A stretch of DNA of 64,000 nt from CAWAHD01 sp963781785 (GTDB taxonomy: Bacteria; Planctomycetota; Planctomycetia; Isosphaerales; Isosphaeraceae), in assembly GCA_963781785.1 (NCBI GenBank), contig CAWAHD010000001.1, positions 2,356,001 to 2,420,000 on the forward strand, read 5' to 3'. Under the pieces are notes generated by a model. It saw nothing but the letters and a program-made list of their open reading frames with translations. It did not search any database and was not told where the DNA came from. The translations under genes and the position numbers were made by a program. Within the stretch, counting starts at the first letter, position 1, and each line of letters opens with the position of its first letter. This document shows positions 10,266 through 17,330 of this stretch, in pieces.

Positions 10266-10552
10266 GTCCGGATTCCGTGCTTGGAGCGGGCGTGTTTCTT
10301 GAATTCGTCAAGGCTGACGGTGCGGCCTGCGTTCATGTCCTCGATACCCTGCCGGATTCCTTCGAGGACCCTCGCTTCTTCGGCCACCTGGCGAAGCCTT
10401 TGGTAGGCGGCGGCGTCCTGTACGACCAGCTCGGCCTTGCCGTTGATCGTGAGGACAACCGGCTCGCCAGTCTGCTTCAACTGGTTAACAAATTCGGATG
10501 TATTCTTTTTGAAATCGGTCAGTGATTGGATGTCGCGGCTGATATCGAGCAT
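10262..10552 (-). CDS. Phd/YefM-family antitoxin (toxin partner truncated)
   Basis: A 96-residue protein. The N-terminal Phd/YefM DNA-binding fold is seen in SLTDFKKNTSEFVNQLKQTG and EPVVLTINGKAELVVQD, followed by a helical C-terminal tail (GIRQGIEDMNAGRTVSLDEF) that would neutralise the toxin. AGGTCCC lies upstream of the ATG. Such antitoxins repress their own promoter. The downstream toxin keeps only its first 40 codons, so this copy probably persists as a regulator or as protection against related toxins. Confidence 0.85.
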   Translation of the reverse strand: MLDISRDIQSLTDFKKNTSEFVNQLKQTGEPVVLTINGKAELVVQDAAAYQRLRQVAEEARVLEGIRQGIEDMNAGRTVSLDEFKKHARSKHGIRT

Positions 10553-10883
10553 GGGACCTCCAGGCGAGAACTGTTAAAGCACTGAATTAGATTCTAGCAC
10601 CGCCTGGACCGGGTGCCAACCCGGAATTCGCAGACGCCTTGGCCTGCATCGCCATCAGGTCTTGGCACCCAAACGCGCGGGTCCCGACTCTACAGACGCC
10701 ACACGCAAGCCCAAGGTCCGTCAGGCCGTGGTGCTTTGCCGCCGTTCTGGTGGGTTTGGAACAGAGCACCGAGCCCAAATCCGCAAGCCCTGCAAACGAG
10801 GGTCGACCGCGGGCGCGTCGATTGTGTACGATAAAGGAGACAGGTCGCCTTGTTCCTTTCCCACAGATTCAAGGGGGTGTCTC

Positions 10884-11795
10884 ATGACGACCGCACTTCA
10901 TCACGACCTGGTTTCACCGCGGATCCTGGATCGGCTGCGCCGGGGTCAGCTCACGGAGGGGCAAGTCGACGAGTTCCGCGATTTTCTCGACCAGGTCGAG
11001 CGCAACCTGCTGCGTCACCGCATCATCACCGACAACCGTTACACGCGCTGGTTCCGCGCCGGCCAGGCGACCGACCCTGAGCTGGTTCATTTCGTCCGCC
11101 AGTTCTCGGTGTTCTCCAACCAGTTTCTGGTGGCTGCCTTGCTGCGAGTGATCAATGCGCCGAGCCTCCAGCAGGCGCGATCGGCCAAGGAGATTCTCTT
11201 GAACGAGCTGGGCGTGATCTACCGGCCCACGCATGGCGAAACGGCCCCCGCGCGGGCGGTCGATGAGGAATCCAAGGATACCGTGGGCGACCCGGAGCTG
11301 GTGAGCACGGAGGGGACGGTCGACGGTGGTACGTTCCGGTTTCGCGCTGCCCATTTCGAGTGGCTGCTCGGAGTCGGCGAGGCGCTGGGCCTGGGATTTC
11401 ATAGCATGGGCAAGCGCCGCCATGGGCGTCCATACACACTTCGATTCGTGGACGAGCTGGCGCGACTGTACGGCAACGAGGACGACCAGATCGCCGAAGG
11501 AGCCAGCTTCGCAGTCGAGAACTGGGCTGCGGCCGGCTTCTGGCAGGAGCTCGAAGACGGGCTCTTGCGGATCAAGGCGACCCGTCTCCATGGGCTCAAG
11601 GTCGCCTTCTTCACGTGGCACAACCGGGTCGAGGCGCAGCACGCCGAACACACCATGGACGAGCTCGAGGACGTCTTCTTCGCGCCCAAGTTTGACCAGG
11701 CCCGGTTCTTCCAGGGCGGCCGCGAGGTCCTGGACTCGATCGCGATCTTCTGGGACGGCCTGGAAGAAGACCGTCGCAACGCGGTTGTGAATTGA
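10884..11795 (+). CDS. Heme-oxygenase-like diiron oxidase (HDO) family protein of unknown substrate
   Basis: A helical protein of 303 residues. The strongest sign is HNRVEAQH near residue 255, an H-x3-E-x2-H set matching the helix 6 metal ligands of HDO enzymes (CADD, UndA type). Earlier candidate ligands are the Glu in LNELG (about residue 110) and AVENWA (about residue 212). HDOs use two irons and O2 for varied oxidations; the substrate here is unknown. The start follows AAGGGGG. HPPD begins about 30 bp downstream, making this the first gene of the homogentisate operon and suggesting an aromatic or amino-acid substrate. A non-enzymatic TenA/PqqC-like relative is the alternative. Confidence 0.6.
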   Translation: MTTALHHDLVSPRILDRLRRGQLTEGQVDEFRDFLDQVERNLLRHRIITDNRYTRWFRAGQATDPELVHFVRQFSVFSNQFLVAALLRVINAPSLQQARSAKEILLNELGVIYRPTHGETAPARAVDEESKDTVGDPELVSTEGTVDGGTFRFRAAHFEWLLGVGEALGLGFHSMGKRRHGRPYTLRFVDELARLYGNEDDQIAEGASFAVENWAAAGFWQELEDGLLRIKATRLHGLKVAFFTWHNRVEAQHAEHTMDELEDVFFAPKFDQARFFQGGREVLDSIAIFWDGLEEDRRNAVVN

Positions 11796-11824
11796 CTCCC
11801 GTCCCGTAACAGGAGACGCTGGGG

Positions 11825-12929
11825 ATGGCCGCTGATGAACTGGCGCTGTGCGCATCGATCACGTGCGGATGTTTGTGGGAAATGCGCGGCAGTCCGCCTA
11901 TTTTTATCGCAATGCCTTTGGTTTCGAGGTGGTTGCCTACGCGGGGCTCGAGACCGGGGTGAAGAACGAAGCCTGTTACGTTCTCAAGCAGGGGGAGATC
12001 ACGCTGGTCCTGGCATCGCCTTTGCACGCCGACCATCCCGACGCCCAGCGGCTGGTCCGGCACGGCGACGGAGTGCAGACGATTGCCCTGGAGGTGAAAG
12101 ACGTGCCCACGGCGTTCGAGGCCGCCGTCCGCCGGGGCGCCCAGCCGGCGAGTCCCCCCGTACGCTCGAAGACCAATGGGGCAAGTTCGACACCGCCGAG
12201 ATCCATGCCTATGGAGATACCACGCACACGTTCGTGAACCGGTCGGGCTACGGCGGCGTCTTCGCGCCGGGCTTCGAGCCGCTGGCTCTCGATCGCTACG
12301 ACCCCCGGACGTTTCACCCGGTAGGCCTTCGGGCCATCGACCATATCGTCGCGAACGTCGAAGAAGGGAAGATGCAAGACTGGGTCGAATATTACAGCAA
12401 GGTCATGGGCTTTTCACTCCTGGTGAGTTTTGACGACAAGGACATCAGCACAGATTACTCGGCTTTGATGTCAAAGGTTGTCGCCGACGGCCGCGGCCGG
12501 ATCAAGTTTCCGATCAACGAGCCGGCCAAGGGCCGGCGGCGGTCCCAGATCGAAGAGTTTCTCGATTTCTACGGCGGGCCCGGCGTGCAGCACATCGCGA
12601 TGGCGACCGGCGACATCGTCGCCAGCGTGCGCACCATGGCGGCCAACGACGTATCGTTTCTGAAAGTACCGCCGGCTTACTACGACATGCTGCCCGATCG
12701 CATCGGCGACATCCGGGAGGATATTCGAGAGCTCGCCGAGCTGGGGATCCTGGTCGATCGTGATGAAGAAGGCTACCTGCTCCAGATCTTTACCAAGCCG
12801 GTGCAAGACCGGCCCACCCTCTTCTTCGAGATCATCCAGCGCCGCGGAGCGCGCAGCTTCGGCAAGGGAAACTTCAAGGCGCTGTTCGAGGCCATCGAGC
12901 GCGAACAATCGTTGCGAGGAACGCTGTGA
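11825..12929 (+). CDS. hppD: 4-Hydroxyphenylpyruvate dioxygenase (frame breaks near the start and at 12154-12159)
   Basis: Fe(II) enzyme converting 4-hydroxyphenylpyruvate to homogentisate. The N-terminal vicinal-oxygen-chelate domain reads IDHVRMFVGNARQSAYFY. The C-terminal catalytic domain has metal ligands at IDHIVANV (His), PGVQHIAMAT (His) and LFFEIIQR (Glu), plus the conserved tail GARSFGKGNFKALFEAIE. Two frames are needed: the run of six C at 12154-12159 is one base short (seven gives PPRTLEDQWGKFDTAEIHAY). The ATG at 11825, with AGGAG upstream, joins IDHVRMF only if the two GCGC sites at 11843-11846 and 11850-11853 are corrected; otherwise a GTG at 11848 must be used. It is the second gene of the tyrosine-degradation operon. 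Confidence 0.9.
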
Positions 12930-12990
12930 GGACGTCCAGGCGAGCTCGTCCTCTGGAGGTCGGTTCATCGTCATGAAGGAGGTTTCCACA

Positions 12991-14061
12991 ATGGCAGCTC
13001 AATACGCCACGGCACGGACCAGCCGGCCCAGAAATCGGCAGGAATTCGCTGGCAGCTCTGGCGCAGAGAGTCGGCAGCGATCCTCGTCGTTTCAGTCGCA
13101 GGAAACGCCGCTGGTTGTCCAGCGGCGCGACATCACGTTCGCGGACGTCGGCCCCGGCCGGGTCCAGATCGCGATCACCGTGACCAACACGGGCCCAGGC
13201 CGTACCGGATGGGTTCCCGCGCTCATCCAGGCGGCTCCGTTCGGAGCGTTCGTCGATTGGCAGATGCTCACGTTAATACCAGTGCCGCCGCTGGGTCCGG
13301 GCGAGTCCACCGTGCTCTCAACCGAGGCCGAGCGTGTTGCCTCGAATCCACTGGGCTTGCCCGATCGGGTGTCGCCGGGTCGATTGCTGACTGCGCTGGG
13401 CTTGAGCGATCAAAAGCGGGCAACTCCGGTTGCGGCGAGCGGGGGGCCGAAGCGGCCGGAACCACGATCGCAGGCAAGGGCGGCGGAGGCGACCGGTAAG
13501 CGACTGGCGCGGGAACTGTCCAGTGCGGGGCCGGGGACGACGATCACCAGGGCTATCTCGCAGCTCGCCGAGACGCCGCTCCAACCACGCAAGCTGCCGG
13601 CGAGCCCTTTCGACCTCTTGACCGGGCCGGACACATACTGGGCGGGCAACCTCAACGTCTTTATCGGCGAAACCGACGTCGAGCGCCACATGGCCAAGGC
13701 GTTGCGAATCGTTCCCGGGCGCACGAATGCGGCGATGTTCATCGTGGGCGACGGGAATGGCCCCGAGTGGTATCGGTTCGACCTGGTCGGGCTGGGCCGG
13801 GACTGGGAGGGTGGGATCTTCGACCCGATCCATGCGGTGACTTTGGCACGGGGCGCGCGCGAGGGAATGCCGATCGAGCCGGGGACGTGGACGATGCTGC
13901 GCCGTCGCTCGATGTTGCTTTTGGCTCTCAAGCCTCCGCCCGTGTGCGACCTGGGAAACGTGGAGGTCCACGTCACGCAGAGATCGACGCAGAAAACGGC
14001 CGTCGTCGAGTTCTCGTTCGACCCGCGCACTGCTGGCCCCGGCTGTTATCTGGTTGAATGA
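12991..14061 (+). CDS. Protein of unknown function inside the homogentisate operon
   Basis: A 356-residue protein starting at an ATG nine bases after AAGGAGG; an upstream in-frame ATG at 12973 overlaps that site. Residues about 35-110 look like a beta-sandwich (RVQIAITVTNTGPGRTGWVP), followed by a Pro/Arg/Ala-rich low-complexity stretch (about 140-200). The C-terminal half has NLNVFIGETDVERHMAKALR and AMFIVGDGNGPEWYRFDLVG. No signal peptide and no known enzyme motifs are visible. It is tightly packed (62 bp after HPPD, 7 bp before FAH), so it is probably co-transcribed with the pathway, but no role can be named. Confidence 0.65.
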   Translation: MAAQYATARTSRPRNRQEFAGSSGAESRQRSSSFQSQETPLVVQRRDITFADVGPGRVQIAITVTNTGPGRTGWVPALIQAAPFGAFVDWQMLTLIPVPPLGPGESTVLSTEAERVASNPLGLPDRVSPGRLLTALGLSDQKRATPVAASGGPKRPEPRSQARAAEATGKRLARELSSAGPGTTITRAISQLAETPLQPRKLPASPFDLLTGPDTYWAGNLNVFIGETDVERHMAKALRIVPGRTNAAMFIVGDGNGPEWYRFDLVGLGRDWEGGIFDPIHAVTLARGAREGMPIEPGTWTMLRRRSMLLLALKPPPVCDLGNVEVHVTQRSTQKTAVVEFSFDPRTAGPGCYLVE

Positions 14062-14068
14062 GGACTCC

Positions 14069-14782
14069 ATGAGAAGTCCGCTTCCGGAGGTCCCGAGCAT
14101 CCGTGATTTTTATGCCTTCGAGCAGCACGTGATGACCTGCCGGCGTCATCGCGGGCTGGGGATGGCGGAGAGCTGGTATCAGGTGCCGGTCTTTTACTTC
14201 TCGAACCCGGCGAACGTGGTGGCAAACGAGGGAGAGGTCTGGGCACCGCGCGGCAGCGCGGAGCTGGATTTCGAGCTCGAGCTGGCGTGTGTGATCGGCA
14301 AGACCGCCCGCGACCTTCCGGCTGACGACCGGGCGCTCGAGGTCCTGGCCGGCTTCACGATCATGAACGACTGGAGCGCGCGCGACCTTCAGCGCGTCGA
14401 GATGTCGGTCGGGCTGGGGCCGAGCAAGGGAAAGGATTTCGCGACTTCACTCGGCCCCGAAATCGTGAGCCTGGACGAGCTTGACGATTGCTACCGCGAT
14501 GGCCGCCTTCATCTGGAAATGACCGCCACGGTGAGCGGCCGCTTGCTGTCGCGGGGAAACTCGGGTTCGATGTACTGGACGTGGCCCCAGTTGCTGGCCC
14601 ACGCGAGCCGCGACGCGACTTTGCGCCCGGGCGACGTGCTGGGCTCGGGGACCGTCGGTACCGGCTGCATTCTCGAGCTGACTCCCGAGGCCGCGGGCGG
14701 CTGGCTCAAGCCGGGCGACCTCGTGGAGCTTCAGGTCGAGCGACTGGGAACCTTGAAGAACCGCATCGTGGCGCACCCCTGA
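14069..14782 (+). CDS. Fumarylacetoacetate hydrolase family protein
   Basis: A 238-residue single-domain FAH-fold enzyme. Acidic metal ligands are in ELDFELELACVIG and NDWSARDLQ, followed by GPSKGKDFATSLGP and the C-terminal VLGSGTVGTG motif that closes the active site. In this operon the expected reaction is cleavage of fumarylacetoacetate to fumarate and acetoacetate. The short form also occurs in other FAH-family hydrolases and decarboxylases, so the exact substrate rests on context. It starts 7 bp after the preceding stop, with GAGGA upstream. Confidence 0.85.
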   Translation: MRSPLPEVPSIRDFYAFEQHVMTCRRHRGLGMAESWYQVPVFYFSNPANVVANEGEVWAPRGSAELDFELELACVIGKTARDLPADDRALEVLAGFTIMNDWSARDLQRVEMSVGLGPSKGKDFATSLGPEIVSLDELDDCYRDGRLHLEMTATVSGRLLSRGNSGSMYWTWPQLLAHASRDATLRPGDVLGSGTVGTGCILELTPEAAGGWLKPGDLVELQVERLGTLKNRIVAHP

Positions 14783-14802
14783 AGAGACCGAATTTCGGAG
14801 CA

Positions 14803-15978
14803 ATGTCGATGCCTGCCTATCTGCGACTGGGCTCGATCCCGCGGAAGCGCCACATCGCCCATGCCCACCAGCCCGGCTATCAAGGCGAGGGGATCTATTA
14901 CGAGGAAGTCGTGACGACAGCCGGCTTCTCGCGGGCGTACAGCATCGTGTACCACCTGCGCCCGCCGACGCGAGTGGTCCGGCTCGAGCCGGCCGGGAGC
15001 ATGCCAGCCGATTATGGCGAACAGCCTGCGCTCCGCCATCATCACTTGAAAACGCGGGCGATCCCCCGCGCGGGCGACCCGATCGGAGGGCGGGTCGTGA
15101 TGATGGGAAACGATGATGTCTCGCTGGCCCGGTGCCGTCCCTCACGTCCCCAGGAAGAGCTGTTCCGCAACGCAGACGCCGACGAAGTCGTCTTTGTTCA
15201 TAGCGGCCGCGGCACGCTCTTCACCATGTTTGGCCCGCTCTCGTTTCGTGAATTCGATTACATCGTGATTCCGCGGTGCACGACTTACCGCCTGGAATTC
15301 GAGGCAGGCTGCCAGCCCGACCTGCTCGTGATCGAATCCACGGGGAGTCTTTCCATTCCGGCGCGGTACCTGAATCCCGAAGGCCAGCTCAAGCTGGGCT
15401 CGCCCTACAGCGAGCGCGATTTGCACGGCCCGCGCGAGCTTGCCGTCGTCGATCGGGACGAGGAAACCTCGGTGCTTGTCAAGGACGGCCGCCGGCTGAC
15501 GCGTTACACCCTGGCCGGCCACCCATTCGACGTGGTGGGCTGGGACGGCCTGGTGTATCCCTACACGTTCAATGCCGACGACTTCGAGCCGATCACCGGC
15601 AGGATCCATCAGCCTCCGCCGGTCCAGCAGACCTTTGATGCGCCCGGGTTTGTCGTCTGTACGTTCGCGCCGAGGATGCTCGACACCGACCCCGAGGCGA
15701 TCAAGGTCCCGTACGCTCACTCGAACGTGCAGGCCGACGAGGTGCTGTATTACGTGCGGGGCCGTTTCGGCAGCCGCCGCGGCGTCGAGGAGTCGTCGTT
15801 CACACTGCATCCGCGGGGCATCCCCCACGGGCCTCACCCCGGCACGATCGTGGCGAGCCGCGACGTCAAATCGACCGATGAGCTGGCCGTGATGGTCGAT
15901 ACCGTGCGACCCCTCCAGTTGACCCGCCAGGCCATGCTGCTCGACGAGCCGCACTATCCCATGAGCTGGATCGACTGA
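14803..15978 (+). CDS. hmgA: Homogentisate 1,2-dioxygenase
   Basis: Non-heme iron, cupin-type enzyme opening the homogentisate ring to maleylacetoacetate. At 391 residues it is somewhat shorter than the usual 430. Two cupin halves are visible. The first has EVVFVHSGRGTLFTMFGPL and FDYIVIPRCTTYRL. The second has the iron-site pattern HSNVQADEVLYY (His and Glu) with IPHGPHPG (His) and the substrate region GWDGLVYPYTFN. It is the last gene of the operon, 20 bp after the FAH gene. No maleylacetoacetate isomerase gene is present here, so that step must be encoded elsewhere or occur non-enzymatically. Confidence 0.9.
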   Translation: MSMPAYLRLGSIPRKRHIAHAHQPGYQGEGIYYEEVVTTAGFSRAYSIVYHLRPPTRVVRLEPAGSMPADYGEQPALRHHHLKTRAIPRAGDPIGGRVVMMGNDDVSLARCRPSRPQEELFRNADADEVVFVHSGRGTLFTMFGPLSFREFDYIVIPRCTTYRLEFEAGCQPDLLVIESTGSLSIPARYLNPEGQLKLGSPYSERDLHGPRELAVVDRDEETSVLVKDGRRLTRYTLAGHPFDVVGWDGLVYPYTFNADDFEPITGRIHQPPPVQQTFDAPGFVVCTFAPRMLDTDPEAIKVPYAHSNVQADEVLYYVRGRFGSRRGVEESSFTLHPRGIPHGPHPGTIVASRDVKSTDELAVMVDTVRPLQLTRQAMLLDEPHYPMSWID

Positions 15979-16012
15979 GGGAATCCAATTGAACCGCGCT
16001 CTTGTACGCTCG

Positions 16013-16500
16013 GGTGTTGAAAACTTGGATTTTCGCGAGGCGCGCGTTCCCTCGGGTCTTGTGACGCCGTATTTTTTCCCCCCCTTGCGAAGGGGGGGTT
16101 AGGGTGGCGTGTTGAAAACTTGGTCTTTCGAAGGCCACGCGCTCCCGCCGATTCCGTTGCGCCATTATCCCCCCCTTGCGAAGGGGGGGTTAGGGGGGGT
16201 GGTCGCGGCGCCGCCAGCCACAAGGCCGTCGCGCTGTCCTTGCTTGTTCGATATCCAAAGCGCCGACCAACCCCATCCCTGGCCGATTCTTTGCATGCGG
16301 CGTTGCTCGCTGATAGCGCCGGGTTCACCCCCCCCTGACCCCCCCTTCGCAAGGGGGGGAAAGGGTTAGGTCGCTCGCGCCGTCGTTCGATCGAGCGCAA
16401 CAAAAACGCCACCCTCAAGCCCGTCCCGCGGGGACGGCTAACGTCGACTTATCATCAGCCCACCCTAACCCCCCCTTCGCAAGGGGGGGAACGTTGTTCG
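16013..16500. repeat. Cluster of C/G-rich palindromic repeats (four copies) plus a paired direct repeat
   Basis: Four copies of a palindrome, CCCCCCTTGCGAAGGGGGG, each with a TTAGGG-type tail. They lie at about 16078-16108 and 16169-16200 in one orientation and at 16328-16359 and 16461-16489 in the other. A separate direct repeat GTGTTGAAAACTTGG lies at about 16013-16030 and 16109-16125. No gene is seen between the end of hmgA and about 16.7 kb. The set resembles repetitive extragenic palindromes and could fold into strong hairpins; a terminator role for hmgA is possible but there is no T-tract. Confidence 0.8.
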
Positions 16501-16698
16501 CATCGTTGTTTGATTGCGCAATAAATACACCCCTCTTGAAGCCGTCCCTCCGGAACTGTTTACGTCTGATTTTCATCAGCCCAGCCGCACCCTCCGGTCC
16601 CGCGCACGGCGGCAAAAGTCGGAGACGCGTCGACAAATCCCGCGGCTCCGGCTGCGAATTCATGCCTCTGACGAGTTTTCGACTGAATCTTCGGATAC

Positions 16699-17146
16699 GA
16701 TGGCCGGCATCGGGGCAGTAAAGGACGAGGGGATGAGACACGGCAGGGCCGCTCCGGGAGTCCAGGTCTCGGTCGAAGCCATGGGACATACGCACCCGGA
16801 CCCTGAAGGCGATGATCCCGACGAGAACATCGAGGGCCCGTACTTCCCGGGTGGGAAGGATACGAGCCCCCCGCCGGTCTGGCCCAAGGCGGTGACGACC
16901 GATGGAGAGGGCCGGTTCAGCGTGAGGGGTGTGGGCCGAGGGCTCCGGGTCCTTCTGATGATCGACGACCCGCGGTTTGCCAGGCAGAGGCTCAAGGTCA
17001 ATACCGACAGCAGCCCCGGTCGCGGGTGCGACCTATCGAATTTACGATACCAGCGACGACGGCCAGCACTGCGCAAGGAATTCACAGTCACGCCCGGCGA
17101 GACGCTCGACCTGGGTGATGTCGTTATTGAGAAACCGGAGGAATGA
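16699..17146 (+). pseudogene. Decayed fragment of a carboxypeptidase-regulatory-like protein, paralogous to the next gene
   Basis: Scattered blocks match the downstream sigma-carboxypeptidase fusion. PPPVWPKAVTTDGEGRFSV matches its PVWPRPVKTDAEGRIT, and DDPRFARQRLKV matches DLRYARQGVQI. The final PGETLDLGDVVIEKPEE matches its last residues. Between them, a block related to YRIYDTSDDG sits in a different frame and the central few hundred residues are absent. The sigma part is missing entirely. It is therefore an internally deleted and frameshifted remnant of a tandem copy. Confidence 0.65.
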
Positions 17147-17330
17147 CGGATGTCATATCTTCCCAACAGTTTCTGGCTGTGCTTGCGGAATCTCGACGAC
17201 AATTCGGGATAGAATGCAGTGCGGAGCCACAGAACCTTGGCGTGGGGATGAGTGGACGCACGAGGCGTGGCCAAGGCATTGTGCCCGCGCCTCGCGCAGA
17301 GGCCGTTCAGCAACCAGAAAGCTCGTCGTC

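Noticed and set aside
10662..10883. N-terminal extension of the diiron-oxidase-like protein
   Set aside because: The extra 74 codons look non-coding, whereas the ATG at 10884 has a good ribosome-binding site and starts the family-like region.
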